From: Cladocopium goreaui
Taxonomy: Eukaryota; Sar; Dinophyceae; Suessiales; Symbiodiniaceae
Direction: 5' to 3'
DNA: 64,000 bases
NCBI GenBank assembly: GCA_947184155.2
Contig: CAMXCT020006578.1
Location: 953,590 to 1,017,589 of the forward strand
Under the pieces are notes generated by a model that did not search any database, had not been told where the DNA came from, and saw only the letters and a program-made list of their open reading frames with translations. Within the stretch, counting starts at the first letter, position 1; every line of letters begins with the position of its first letter. This document shows positions 35,689 to 47,975 of this stretch, piece after piece. A program made the position numbers and the translations under genes.

Positions 35689-38525
35689 TTGGTGGATGCT
35701 ATGGTGCAGGCTCGTCACCCTGACGTGCAGTCTTACCATGTCTTACCAAGTATACATAAGTATGCACAAGTCCTCTTTTTGGCCACTACAATCCCTCAGG
35801 TGCTTTGTCAATCCAGTGATAAGTTCACTTGCCATCAGAACTTTCAGAGTGCAGCTCGTTGGCCAGCCTACATGGCCATGTTCTTGGCTATGGGCCTCGG
35901 CACCAGCGCTGCGAAGACGTCTTTCTTTGGCTCTCTACAAGCCGTTGTGTGTGCAGGCACCGGGGGGTTCAGAGGTTGATTGTTGCTTGTTCTCTCTCAA
36001 CTGGACGTGTCAAAACCTTTTCCTTCTTTGTTAATTACAACTACAACCTTTTGCAGAGACGGTTTTACGAGGATCAGATGGTTTGGCCATGTTTGGCCCA
36101 TGTGCAACAAGATGAACGAGGCTGCTTTGCACAGTCCGCTAATATTTCTAGCCGTGGCTACTGTGGCACATCCTATAGAAATTCCGCAAGGCATCACCTG
36201 TGTGGTCGCCAGACAGTTCAAGATTGGAACCCTTGCGGCAGCAGCACTGGCCGTGGCAGGAGCAGTGTCTGTTTGATGATTACGGGATGCTGTAAGGGCA
36301 TATAAGGGCTGTTATGGGTTTCTGGTCGAAGTTTGGTTTCAATTTATTGTGGTCCACACGTTGATCCCAAACATGATTTTTATATATTTTTATCGGATTC
36401 TGCGACGGATTTGATTCTTTCAAGCAGCTTGCTGTCCGCATAATTCTAAAGCTGTCTGAAAGCAGGACTCCACCTGCAGACTGCTGCTGTGGTAGACCCC
36501 AATCCCTTGGTCCGCTGAGTCCAAGTAACGTAGCTAGGAGTTGGCATCTTGGAGTTCGCCGGTGGCGATACACTCGAGCTGGCGCCCGGTAGCTTCGTCT
36601 GAAGGGTTCCCGGTGACGGGACAATCTCATCGCGTTTTCAATGTTTTTTGCATCTTTTTCCCACGTGTTTTGGGATTTTGTGTAAACTTGTCTTCTTGGA
36701 CACAGAAGCACACTTGGTAACATCAGTAACATCTATTATCTAGGTATATCTACGTTGTAGATTTTCGTCTAGGTGGTTCGCTCATTCCATTCAATTCTTC
36801 TTAAAGACGGACCAAACACCAGGGATCAGCAAGTGGCAGAAGAACATCTTGCCGCATGTTCGCTTGACCGTGAGGTGATCTGATCTGCAGCTTGGTACCT
36901 TTGTGCTTTGGAGCTGGATGGTTTATCTTGGGACAAACCATGCAGCTTGGCTCATGAAAGGCTGCAGAAAACGGTGCTTGGAACAGCCGCCTAGCAGCTC
37001 CTAGCAACGATACGCAGCAAACATATTTGGTTTAAGTGTTTAACTGGTTTATCTTGATTTCCACTTCCGATGGCAAAGACGTCGCAGGAAGAACAACCTG
37101 CTCACCGGAAGGTTGACTGAAGCACAGCTTTTTGTGATATACTTGTGTATCAGATGATATCGGATGGCTGTGATCTCAACATTTCTCAAATAAGAATGTC
37201 AAAAATCCTCCGGCATCAAGCCGTTCATGGGTCGTCTTCAATTTTCGTACCCAAGACAGTGTTGAGGTGGGATCCCATTCCGTGTGTGGTTACGAACCAT
37301 GTTTGTTTTCAGTTGCGGCTCAACCATCGAGAACCCATGGGTTTCCATGAAGGTGTTGAAGCACCTGTACTCCAAGGAAAAAGTTCCCGGAAGACACGCT
37401 GCCTTCCACAGCTCTTCAACTTGCCATGACAGCCCTGGGCTGCACCGGCCCCTTGGATGTGATTGGATTGTCATGGTTCCACTGGGTGATGACACGTGAT
37501 CACTGTGATCACCCTGAGATGTTTGATTCCTTCTTCCGCTTTTCCAGTTGAATGCGCAGGACCTTTGAAGCATGACTACTTCAATAGACTGCCGGAATTG
37601 GAGGAACGAGCACTTGCTTGTAGATAGAATATTGAATAGCAGTTCAGCCATGCTCTGTCAGTGAGATTCCGTGAGAGTGTGCTTAGGATGGACTTTGGTC
37701 TCAACATTTTCCAAGGGCGGCATGGAGGGTGTCACTGGGCTGCTTTCGCAGCTGCCAGACATCCTGCAAGCCCCGGGATTGATGCCTTCACTGCTCTATT
37801 CCGCGCTCATCGGCAATGTGCAGACCTCAAGGGTTCTGAATGATGAAAGGACGTTTTAAATTGGAAGATAAACTTCTGTGTTAATTACGGACATTAGACA
37901 TTCACAATGACCACAAACCCCTATCTCACAAGTCACTTCACCACAAATCAGCATAAATCACCATCTTTCACAACAAACCACCATTGCTTCGGATTCCCAG
38001 CTGGCAACTTGCAATTTTTCAGGAAGCCTCGCACGAAATGTGTTTTCGAGAGATAGCGGACGCATGCAATCGTACGTTTGGTTGTTGCACGCAACTGCAG
38101 GTGTGTGCGAAGGCACAATAGCCACACTGTGAAACCGCATCCTTGGCTGAACCCTCTCAGATTTCTTTTGAGGGTCAAGGCAATGTTCGCGCCGCTTGAC
38201 GGCCATGCTGCAGGGCAGGTGTCGGCTCCAATGCCCAAAACGCGTCGAAGCGGCGCTCTTCATCCACTCTGCGGAGGCTATGTTTGTTAAACTTGTTCAA
38301 GTCAAATAAACATGAAGGGACGACATGGCAGAAGTTCACTGGGCAGATCCACCTGCATCTGCATGATGGCCAATAGAAACTGAATACAGATCAAACAACA
38401 AGGCTTTGGCTGGCGGCAGACATGCCAAAAGTATCCAGAAGATGTTTGATGAATTGCCTTACAAACCGTACGCGTTGTGCAAGAACAGTCTCCGCGAACT
38501 CACTAAAAACCAGTTACCGAAGTAG
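35689..38525 (+). CDS. Candidate exons, possible membrane protein gene
   Basis: Plausible exons are as follows. 35839-35974 follows CATCAG, reads WPAYMAMFLAMGLGTSAA and is followed by GT. About 36059-36276 joins in phase after TTTTGCAGAG and ends FKIGTLAAAALAVAGAVSV with TGA. 37716-37832 follows TTTTCCAAG, is exactly 39 codons (GVTGLLSQLPDILQAPGL) and is followed by GT. 38420-38525 follows GGCGGCAG and ends SLRELTKNQLPK then TAG. Two stop codons mean at least two products or alternative ends. Hydrophobic Ala-rich segments suggest membrane proteins. They may be continuous with the exons at 33047-33624, the repeat at 33960-35372 then being intronic. No family recognised. Confidence 0.4.
36300..37700. 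other. Mostly non-coding stretch
   Basis: ORFs 36280-36732 (minus) and 37238-37651 (minus) are open but show no motif or codon-like structure I could support. Probably intronic or intergenic. Confidence 0.3.
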
Positions 38526-38959
38526 TTGCAAGCTCGAGCCTGTGCTCGCAGAGTTCTGTGTGCAGTTGCCGCGGTTGCTCATGCTTGCTGCGCTGCTCAA
38601 GCTGGCGGGGTGAGGGCAGTTGGCTGTGCATCTACTCTTTCCATTGCAAAGGTGATAGTTCCTGGTAAAATGGCCGATTTTGCCGGCAGGGCAGAAGAAT
38701 GTCGCCTATGGCTTGCAGGCCGAACGGAACAGCATGCAGCAGCATACTGACGAATGCAAAGCACCCAAAGCAGAGCCTTTTTCCATGTGGTTGACTCCTG
38801 ACCTGATTGGCGGAAGTTCCAGATCCACGATGATGGGGTGAGGTGTGGCCATTACAATCATTACAAGGACAAGGGCAAACTTCATCCTGCAAGATTGCGC
38901 GCCAAGTCCTCGAAGATGCTGAGCTAGGGGCCATGGCGGCCCCTTGCCTGCTGCAACCT

Positions 38960-39415
38960 GATGACATACAGAAGCACACAGAGTGGAGCAGAGACGAGCA
39001 GAGTAGAGCAGCGTGAAAAAAGTCAAACTAGGATGGGAAAGACTAGAGCAGAGCAGAGCAGAACAGAAGAGAGAAGAATTGCGTAGAGAAGAGGACGACA
39101 TTCCGAAAGAGAAGAGTGGAGCGGAGCGGGGCGTAGGGACACGAAAACGGTGTCAAGAGAAGGAAATGATGAGAGCCTGACGAGAGCTCATAGCAAGAGA
39201 TGTCAAGAGAAACAGGTGTCGAGGGCAAGAGATGTTAAGAGCAAGAGATGGAGAGAAAGGGACGCCAGGAGCAAAAATTGCCAAGAGAAACGCGTGCCAG
39301 AGGAAAGAGAACGAAACAAATCGAGGGCAAGAGATGGAAGGAGAAAGAGATGTCGTAGAAAGAGATGTGAAGAACAATTGATAGCAAAAGAAAGAGAAGT
39401 CACTTGACAGAGCTG
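38960..39415. repeat. Purine-rich GA/AGC low-complexity tract
   Basis: Long runs of AGAGCAGAGAC, AAGAGAAG and GCAAGAGATG-like units on the plus strand resemble the purine tract inside the composite repeat at 34010-34100. At 39478-39541 a sequence like the 3' end of that repeat (TGAAACTTCCGCTCCTGCC...GTAC) follows, so this may be a decayed third copy. Confidence 0.6.
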
Positions 39416-39545
39416 TCCGGACGATTTCAGCATCGCCCACTTGGTCTTGCACATCCCATAGGCGCAGTTTTCTTTTGCCCTATAGTAGGTTTTTAATCCC
39501 TGAAACTTCCGCTCCTGCCTTGCCTGGGCACTACTCGTACCAACT

Positions 39546-39740
39546 TTGATGTCAAACCCACGGCAGGTACAGCAATTTCATGTGCTTGAGTTCGCCTTTC
39601 TCCTGCCAGCTGTTGTACTCATACTCTTCCTCCTACGCTTCCTCCCACTACTCCTCTTGCTGCTCCTGCCACGGTACTGCTACTGCTGCTGCGGCTGCTG
39701 CTTCTACACTGGCGCAAAATTTGGAGGCCCTGTGAGATCA
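39546..39740 (+). other. Low-complexity coding-like stretch (CTC/CTG-rich)
   Basis: TCC/CTC/GCTGCT repeats give open frames of Leu-, Ser- or Ala-rich sequence. In one frame it ends ASTLAQNLEAL before a GTGAGA donor-like site at about 39731, so an exon is possible but not established. Confidence 0.3.
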
Positions 39741-39803
39741 TGAACGAGGAATTCATGATTCAATTATTTCAATTCACTTATATCATATATCCGATATATC
39801 CAG

Positions 39804-39985
39804 CCCGGCAATCCGGCATTGCCCCGAGGTGCTCACGATGTGGTTGGCCAATGAGGCCCTACGCCGCGTCAAGGGCTCTGACGTGGCGCTGCTGGCTGCC
39901 TCCGAGCCCTTGTGGGCAGCGGTGGCTGCCATGATCTTCCTGGGCGATGTCCGCGACCTAGGAGATCAGAAAATGATTGCTTTGT
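39804..39985 (+). CDS. Exon resembling an EamA/DMT transporter segment
   Basis: After ATATCCAG the frame reads CPEVLTMWLANEALRRVK and then GSDVALLAASEPLWAAVA and AMIFLGD. The pattern 'small residue-ALL-x3-EP-x2-A-x-hydrophobic-LG-acid' is the hallmark of the penultimate helices of EamA-domain drug/metabolite transporters (usually ...AALLsylEPlfAallawlllGE). This is therefore probably one exon of a 10-TM membrane exporter. The frame closes with TGA at 39986, or a donor GTGACA overlaps that position. Neighbouring exons were not found; the next 2 kb is repeat-rich, so this may be a remnant. Confidence 0.5.
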
Positions 39986-40185
39986 GACATGATGATGGCG
40001 GTATTGTATGAGAAGGGTGATGATTGTGATAGTTTCCGTGATGATAACAATACTTGGCATTACAGGAATATTATTGTCAAAATTTCTTCAAGATAAATCA
40101 ATAAAAAACGAATAGATACATACATGTGTATAGTGAAGAACAAATACTGAGAACGTATTTTGGATTTTTTCATTAGAGCTGGAGG

Positions 40186-40502
40186 GACGTTCTTAGTGTC
40201 ACGTTTAGAACATGAGAAGCTACATCACTTAGAACATGGCGGGAATAAGTTCATCACTTAGAACGTACCCAAAATTTAACACTTAGAACATGTCTAGGTC
40301 AATAATGACAATATATATATATATACTGTATACCTAAATGTGTGTAAATACATATCATGTTATCTATTCATACACATGCGACGGACAACTACTTGGAATG
40401 TTCTAAGTGTTGAATTGGCCCTATGTTCTAAGTGTTGGGTGATGTTCTAAGTGTTGAAAATATGCCTATGTTCTAAGTGTTGATTTATGCCTACGTTCTA
40501 AG
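40186..40502. repeat. Inverted arrays of a 12-bp motif
   Basis: CACTTAGAACAT (or close variants) occurs at about 40202, 40226, 40255 and 40280. Its reverse complement ATGTTCTAAGTG occurs at 40398, 40423, 40442 and 40468, with a variant at about 40493. The two arrays flank a roughly 105-bp AT-rich centre holding a (TA)n run. The whole could fold into a large imperfect cruciform. Confidence 0.9.
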
Positions 40503-40559
40503 CAGAAAAACAATTTAGAAAACTGCGTCTAAGTAGTTGCCCGTCGCTATATAGATTCA

Positions 40560-40850
40560 ATATAAATATATATATATATACACACACACTCAACAAATAT
40601 ACGCTAATATATACTGTTTCCCATGGTTCTTTTTATTGTCATTCTTCTGTTGCTGCTGGTGCTGGTTACTGAGGTCATGCAACCGAATGAGGTTCTTGGA
40701 GGAGAGCATGGAACATGCAAAAAATGTCAAAAAATTAAAGGGCCGGATAACCCCACAAGTCAAATTCTTCCAATAATCACAAAAAGTGGTTGAAGCAGCA
40801 AGGAGAAAGCAGAAAGGACAAAGGAGATGGTAGAGGCAGAGGATCGATAA
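40560..40850. other. Stretch between repeats without a gene
   Basis: A TATA/CACA microsatellite at about 40565-40590 is followed by unique sequence with no supported ORF; long minus frames through here continue into repeats. Confidence 0.35.
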
Positions 40851-41900
40851 CTTAAAAGTTGTATGTGAAGAGTTGTGTGCGACAAAGTTGTGTGACAAAG
40901 TTGTGTGTGAAAGATGGTGTGTGACAAAGTTGGTGTGTGACAAAGTTGTGTGAGAAAGAGGGGAGGAGGGCAGGAGGAGCGGACGGAAGGACGGAAGGAC
41001 GGAAGAGCGGACGGGATACAGAACCACAAACAAGAACCCCACACAAAGATGTGGGGAAAGTCGTATTTGAGAGAGATGGGCTCACTTGCAGCGTGGATGT
41101 CACCAAGTTCTACGCCTGCCAGGCAAAACGAAGGTTGATGTGAGCAAGTGCCACGCCTGCCAGGGAAAACGTAGGTGGATGTCGCCAAGTGCCACGCCTG
41201 CCACGCAAAACAGCCTAGTGCCATAAGTGCCACGCCTGCTGCGCAAAACGTAGGTGGCTGTCGCCACATGCCACGCCACGCTAAGTGCAGGTGGGTGTCG
41301 CCAAGTGCCTCGCCTGCCACGCAAATTGCCGGCCGCGGCGCCCTGGGCGACCAATGGGCTCCAAGCGCGCCACCAGACCCAGCCCAGTGCCATAAGCGCC
41401 GCACCTGCCACGCAAAATGTAGGTGGATGTCGCCAAGTGCCACGAAGTGCCGTAGCGCCCCGGGCGACCAACGGGCCCCAAGCGCACCACCAGACCCAGC
41501 CCAGTGCCAAAGTGCCACGCCTACCACGCAAAACGAATGCTGGTCGATATCGGATATCGCCAAGTGCCACGCCTGCCACAAAGATGGTGTGTGACAAAGT
41601 TGTGTGGGAAAGGTGGTGTGCGACAAAGTTGGGCGTGAAAGATGGCGTGTGTCAAAGATGATGGGCGACAAAGTTGTGTGTGACAAAATTGTACGTGAAA
41701 GATGGTGTGTGACAAAGATTGTGTGTGACAAAGTTGTGTGTGATAAAGTTGTGTGTGACAAAGTTCTGTGTGAAAAATATGTGTAAGAGTGTGTGCGACG
41801 AAGCACGCGGGGAAGGAGGAGGAGAGGAGGCGGACGGGATACAGAACCAAAAACAAAAAACACACACACACAAAAATGTGGGAAATCAGTACTTACAGAT
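40850..41900 (-). repeat. Composite minisatellite family (reverse orientation)
   Basis: Two modules appear in two successive blocks. One is a TTGTGTGTGACAAAG-type repeat (40855-40960 and 41580-41780), each followed by a GGACGG/GGAGG-rich tract and GACGGGATACAGAACC. The other is a block of GCCACGCCTGCCACGCAAAA and GTGGATGTCGCCAAGTGCC units (41096-41580). The reverse complements of both modules occur at 58870-60250. The long minus-strand frame (40760-42028) is a translation of the repeat and is not considered a gene. Confidence 0.88.
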
Positions 41901-41999
41901 AAACACAACCGTGCTGTTTTTGATGGATGGACGACTTTGAAACTGCTGCCAGGAGCCCTTTTGATCGCAGCAGTTGTTTGCAATGAGCAGCTCTGATGA

Positions 42000-43560
42000 T
42001 TTTGTTTCAATAGATTTGATGCCATCATTTGGATCTGGCTGAATGCACACGTAATTCAGTAAGGACGTTGCACTGCCTCACTGAGGCTGTTGACTGAACC
42101 CGAATCAGAGATTGAACCTGACAGAACCTTGACTGCATGAAATGTTTGAACTTTATACCTATCGACTTGTTGAGCTCTTGTGTTACGTTTAAAACTGTCC
42201 CACAAGTACATCAAGAAAACCACACCGAGAACCAAAGGACACTCAAAATGAAATATGGCCAAAACTTTGAGGCTACCATGATGAAACAACTTAGTATCTG
42301 TCTTGAATCTTTTGGTAAGTGTGCACCGAAGTTGTATTTTTCAAGACAGATCATGGATTTCAACTGCAGCCATTTTCTGTGGGAGTGCCATGGCTACACT
42401 GAAAAAGTAAACAACTAAGATTTGGTTTTGCCTTCTCATCCAGTAATTCAGTAATTCCATTTGTGGTTGCTGTGGTGATCCAGGCGCTTTGATGCAGCTT
42501 CGCCAGGCTTCGCTTTTGGGAAGCATTTCCAGTTCTGTTGTTTGGTCTTCGGGGGCATGAGTACTATATATTATTATGATTATTTGGATTTCGAATATTC
42601 CATGGGTGACTGATCATTTGATCAATATGGATTGCAGTAAGATGACTTGCATCCATTGGTCCATTCAGTTTGCTTCTAGCGCTGTCCGTGGACCAGCCTT
42701 GACTGTGCAGCTGAGAGGTCCAGCGGCGACCTTTGGTGCAAATGTCTGCTGTCAAGTCTCTTGGCGCTGGATCAGCCATTCGCAGTCCCTGTTACACTCA
42801 GAGAACCAGTTACTGTAGCTGTACATTGCGGATGAAAGCATATGTTACAGAGGGTTTTGAGGGCAATGGTGGGTAAATGTAGTAGATGTGTGAAGCGATG
42901 CCAGAAGCAGTATCAGTATCACCTTCTTTGAAAGTGAACATCAGGCAAGGCATTTCCTGAGGGGACTGAACGACACAGGAAAAAAGGGTCCAGGCCGCTT
43001 GGAGATCTAGGTGAATGAATAGTCTAATGAGTTCGCAGCAGAATCGGGAGCTTGAGTATTGGTTTGAATATCATCAGCAACTTTGGCCCGAGTTGGTAGC
43101 AGACTTTAAGGCCCCTGGTGGGTATCGACTGCCACTGCAGTGCTAAAAAAATAGCGATGCATACGGTGCAGTCACAATTATTTCGCAGGCCAATTCACTG
43201 GGGCATATGCGGAGCTGGCAAAATTTCAACGGACTTCGCCATTGGACTCTTTCAAAACGGATTCTTGTTGTGGTGAAAGCCTCCTCAGACATGTTTTCTT
43301 CCCACAAAGGATGTATAAGTAGCATGAAGTAGCACATCTCCAGTTTGTGCGTTTTGAATACAAACTTTAGAGCAGGCAACGCTGGTACAGTCACAGCAGC
43401 ATCTGAGGTTCTTGTGTCCATGCAGTCGCTTCTCGAGGTGGAAGTGGAGCACAGGAGTTTGTGCAGAAATTTGCTGCTTGTGGGCAGAACATCGGCCACA
43501 GCTTCCCGGCTGGTGAACCACAGCTTTCCGGTAAAACTGTGCACGTATCACTGTACACAA
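42000..43560 (+). other. Region with weak exon-like stretches only
   Basis: Short coding-like stretches, none recognised: 42640-42790 (GPALTVQLRGPAATFGAN) and about 43440-43530 (FVQKFAACGQNIGHSFPAG, followed by GTAAAAC). The intervening sequence has no supported gene. Confidence 0.25.
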
Positions 43561-43649
43561 ATGGGACTAGGCTGTATAATGCTGTGTATAGCTATAAAAT
43601 ACCTCAGCACAACATGCTTATATGGATATGTATGCACTTAATACATCAC

Positions 43650-43870
43650 ATACATAGGTACTTTTATGATTATATACTTACGTATAGTTCTATGTGTATG
43701 TGTGTCTGTCATAGTATGTCATATGTCATGTCATATGTCATGTCATGTCATGTATTGTAATGTGATGTGATGTAATGTAATGTAATGTAATGTCATGCGA
43801 CGCGACGCGACGTACGGTATGGTATGGCATGTTACGGTACGATATGGTACGGTATGGGATGGCATGGTAT
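43650..43870. repeat. TGTCA/TGTAA/GGTAC pentanucleotide microsatellite
   Basis: Runs of ATGTC, ATGTA, GCGAC and TACGGTATGG units lie directly before the dehydrogenase gene. Confidence 0.85.
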
Positions 43871-43977
43871 GTATACAAATGTACGTGCTATACTACGGCC
43901 AGCACCAATAGCAAGTTTGGGATGTAAATGGTTTGTGGAGTTGCTTGGGACTTGTTCCCCCTTTGTTTCGAGTCCAG

Positions 43978-44999
43978 GCTTCAACTCCTATGAAGAGATG
44001 TTTGCAGATCCTGATTTGGATATGGTCTACGTCGGAACAGTTCACCCAACCCATCATCAAGTGGCCTTGGCCGCCATCCGGGCTGGAAAACATGTGTTGG
44101 TGGAGAAACCTTTGTGTACCACTCTGGCTGAAACCAGGGATCTGGTTGCTGAAGCTCGCAAAGTTGGTGTATTTTTAATGGAGGCCTTGTGGACGCGTTG
44201 CTTTCCAGTCACGCTGCGAGTCAGAGAGATTCTGGCTTCCAACAGATTGGGCCCTGTCAGAGCTGTCAGCGCCGACTTTGGTTTTTACCTGCCTTTTGAT
44301 GCCTCTCACCGTTTACATTCCAAAGAGATGGGTGGAGGTGCTATGTTGAACCTTGGCTTTTATCCGGTGCAGTGGGCTGTGTTTGCCTTCGGTGGCCAGA
44401 TGCCCAACCACATAGTTGCAGCAGGACGTTTATCACCATCAGGTGTTGACTTGCAAGGTGGCGCAACGCTCATATGGGATAATAAAGATCACACGGGCGA
44501 TTCCAAGGTTGGAACTTCATTTGGCGTGGCCAGTTTGACGTTTGGTTTCTCGTGCAACACTGGAGAAACTGCTGAGATCATTTGCGAAAAGGGTAGTCTT
44601 TGCGTTGAAACTCCGGCCCACGCCCCGACAAAGCTGAAGGTCGTGGATCGTACCGCGGATCCCTTCGCACGTCCAGGTTCCGGTTGTTGTGAAGAGGAAG
44701 TGGTTGAATTTCCATTGGAGGAGCTTCCTTATCACACGTGGGCTCATCCACGGCCTGGCTTGAGCTATCCTCATGGGGAAGGCATGATGTATGAGGCGCG
44801 ACATGTGGAGGAATGTTTGTCAAAAGGTTTGTTGGAATCTCCATGGTATCCTTTGGATGAGACCCTGGTTGTTGCGCAGATCATGGATGATTGTTTGCAC
44901 CAAATAAATCGGCCAAGCCCTGCAAACTTGGCGGACCGTTGTCAGGGCCTGGTGTTGCTGGGTGTTCCAGACAAGACTCACAGCTGGGCCAATGATTAA
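43978..44999 (+). CDS. Gfo/Idh/MocA-family dehydrogenase, N-terminal exon missing
   Basis: Members oxidise sugars or diols with NAD(P); the closest type by eye is trans-1,2-dihydrobenzene-1,2-diol dehydrogenase. Visible: VYVGTVHPTHHQVALAAIRA; the cofactor/catalytic motif HVLVEKPLC; FLMEALWTRCFP; a DFGFY strand; GGGAMLNLGFYPVQWA; and a C-terminal domain ending VAQIMDDCLHQINR. About 340 residues are present. The N-terminal Rossmann strand with GxGxxG is absent. A pyrimidine-rich acceptor TTGTTTCGAGTCCAG ends at 43977 and the phase fits, so the first exon should lie upstream but was not found; a microsatellite occupies 43650-43870. The open frame continues upstream to 43824 but that part is not conserved-looking. 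No stop or frameshift interrupts the 1-kb exon. Probably cytosolic. Confidence 0.88.
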
Positions 45000-46950
45000 C
45001 GATGATTCACGAATAGCCGTAAAGCCAGACTCGCAGGTCAAGCATGGTCAAGCAATCTCTTTAGATGTACAGAATGTACAGCCTTAAGTTATCTTAAGTT
45101 GCTAATCGCAGCTTCCATCATACTCCCGGTGGGAACCGGATTGTTGGGTGCCAACCCATTTGGCTTCTGATGGTACATACTTTTGTATCAGACTTTTCTT
45201 TGGGAGCGATTGCCCAGAAGCTCATGGCTCGTAGCCAACATCAAGCACAGAGTTGCACAGAGCCATTCCTGGTAATGGATGTGCAATCCACACGAAGCGC
45301 CAAAAAGCTGAGGGTAGGTTGATAAACCAAAAGTGTCTGTTTACAGGAGGGGATTCTAGATGCTTTGAGTATAGTTGCCCAAATGTGGGCCGTTTGGCCG
45401 TTTGGACATACATTGCAAATAGGCAATGCTGGTTTGGAATGGTGCAGGCACCTGCAGCAATGGTAGATGGGTTTGCCCAAAGGGGGATAGTCCAAAATGG
45501 CAAATTTAATGGCGAAGATGATGATCAACCGTGGGATTTGGGGAGGCCGTGCATGTTGGAAATGCCATCCCATGCCCGTGCCATCGTTTTGCTCCTTCCA
45601 TTCTGCCAAGGCCAAGACGAAAGGTCTTGCAGAATCCGTGAAGAGGACCGGTTTGCCAGGGAAAATCCAGACACTTACCATTGCTCCGTGTGGTTGGAAA
45701 CTTTGCGAACGTGATCTCTGCAAAATAATTTTGCAGTTTGCAACATATTTGGACAGCTAAGTTGAGTGCCACTTTGAAACAAAAGCTGCACTAAAACAAC
45801 AGTCGCAAGATTTCCGACAGTTCCTTGAGCCCTGTGTCGGCAATCTGAACACTAAGGCTAAGATTGCTTTGTAAACTGTTTCCACAGTACAGACACCAAT
45901 ACCTTCACTAGTTCCTGCCCAGCCGAATGCCGCAGCGTTCCATGGGCGACTTGCGCTCGATGAAGCGACAAAGACTTGTTTTCCGGGCGTGCCAAAGTTG
46001 GATCAAACTTTGTTTTGCAGTCAGTCATTCAACACCTGTTTCACAACTTCCTCTGACTCCAAACTGAGACCCGCAAATCAGACTATTCAGATAGTATTGT
46101 ATGAACTTTGTCTTGTAATCATTTGCGATCATTGGCGTGTCAATCTTTGCCCGCGGGCTACAGAGAATTTGTGCCCTTGGCCAATCCAGTTCCCGGAATC
46201 TTGAAGCGCGTGCAAGGTGCTTTGGTCCTGTTGCCAGCCAACTATTTCCATATTTTCCATGGCCAGAGTCTACAGGAGTTGGATCAAATCTTCCGAATAT
46301 TTCTGGGTGGAAAAGCTCTGATTCAAAACAAAAAACTGTCAGCCCCACTGTGAACAGCAGTGGCTAATTTGAGGGCAGACTGAAGCGGTCAAGCTTCTTT
46401 TCCGTCCTTGGAAGCTGATCATCATTTAGACCCAGTGCTTCAGACGAGAAGATAGCTTGGGTGCCTTCATGTGCCTTCTGACCACTTCAATTCTTGGTTG
46501 ACACCTTGGAAGTGAACTGTTTTCATAGAATCTCAAGCCAACAAGCCCAAGAATCCCAACTTGGACTATAGTATTTCAATGATTTGTCAATGTATTTCAG
46601 TCAGTTGGAAGTTGGAAGACATTGGAAGGTATCCGTTATATTGGCTCTGCTACTGTCACGGGGAGCAAACCGATGGCAAGGCATCGGTTTCGAATCCATG
46701 GTTAGCTGCCTGGGAGTAGGATGGGCAAATGCCCCACAGAGCGAAACGTAGCTCGAGGAGACCCGCCGACCCGACGATTTGGTGACGAGGCCGATGCAGG
46801 AAGCGATTTGCGCCAGTGATTGCCGCCGCCCATCGGAGTTTTTTTCCTGACTGGAAGTGGTTGGAACTGCAAGTCATCATTAAGTCATCATCATGTCATT
46901 GTCGTCTTCATTTTCGTGACATTGGTTATATCAATTTGTATAATTTGTGT
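45000..46950. other. Stretch without a recognised gene
   Basis: Opposed ORFs 45253-45714 (plus) and 45241-45723 (minus) overlap almost fully and neither shows a motif. A coding-like stretch lies at about 46150-46290 (LANPVPGILKRVQGALVL). Nothing further supported. Confidence 0.3.
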
Positions 46951-46964
46951 TTGTTCCCTTCAGA

Positions 46965-47252
46965 GCAGCTTCCAGCACTAAGATGGGCCTGTGGCATGAA
47001 AGTGGCCACGTGCTTTTCCATTCCCTCTCAGAGGAGACGGAAACCCTGCTGAGTGGTGCTCCTCACCTTGCCTTAGAAGATCTAGAAGTTGAATCTCCAG
47101 ACTTGCATGTCGTTGCGCCAGACAAACATGACGCTTTGAATGCAGACAAATTGCACGCGATCCTCAGATTCTTGCACCAAAGCGTATTTTTTTCTCCAGT
47201 GATGCACCAGCCACATCGCAGGCTCCATCCGCTCCTGTCAAGGGACCCTTGA
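46965..47252 (+). CDS. Candidate exon, unrecognised
   Basis: After TTGTTCCCTTCAG the frame reads KMGLWHESGHVLFHSL, SGAPHLALEDLEVESPDLHV and LHAILRFLHQS. Near 47195 the coding sense seems to move to a frame reading TSQAPSAPVKGPLMLDATDK, so a junction or indel is likely. Acidic, soluble. No family recognised. Confidence 0.4.
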   Translation, partial: AASSTKMGLWHESGHVLFHSLSEETETLLSGAPHLALEDLEVESPDLHVVAPDKHDALNADKLHAILRFLHQSVFFSPVMHQPHRRLHPLLSRDP

Positions 47253-47867
47253 TGTTGGATGCCACTGACAAGGATCGTACGTTGACATGTTTGGGGCTCT
47301 CTTTTGCTTGGACCAGTTCTGATGGTTATATGAGTAACCGAGTAACCGAGTAATCGACAAAATTATTGTAATACTAATTTAGTTTTGCTTCGCCTTGGCC
47401 TTTCCGAGGTTGCACAAAACCTTCATAACCGATATACCGATATCACATTTGTGATACCCCCGGGAATACTGAAATCCTCACAACCGATAGGAGACGACCC
47501 TTATTTGTGCATGGCACTAAATTTAACATATAATTTTGTCCGCTACTCATATGATGTCAGGACACTGGAAGCATGTTGGATCAATTCAAGCAGAAGGCAG
47601 GATTTGGATGGGACGTGGTGATGGACGATGATATACAACTTGTGTATACTGACTTTTGACCTTTATATAATAAATTGCTGTGCACCTGTTAGCTATATGC
47701 CTGGGAGTAGAATGGATCGTGCTGGGATGATCCTTGAAGATCACGAAAGGTAGCCTCCTAGCGGGCTACCTTGAGTTTTACTTTGCGAAGCAAAGGGGCG
47801 GGCTGGACCCCTTATCCTTGAACGACCAGGAGAAAGGGACCCCCCCCCTCCCCCCCCTCAAAGGGAA

Positions 47868-47933
47868 CTCTCGCCATATGCCTGGTGAGTCTCTTCACGC
47901 AGCAGCCCCTTCGCAGTGTCTCGTCATCATCAC

Positions 47934-47975
<42 letters not shown>

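Noticed and set aside
40760..42028. 422-codon minus-strand frame
   Set aside because: It translates the reverse strand of the composite minisatellite (HTTLSHTT peptides) and has no independent support.
45241..45723. Two fully overlapping opposed ORFs of about 155 codons
   Set aside because: Neither shows a domain, signal or splice support that would favour one over the other.
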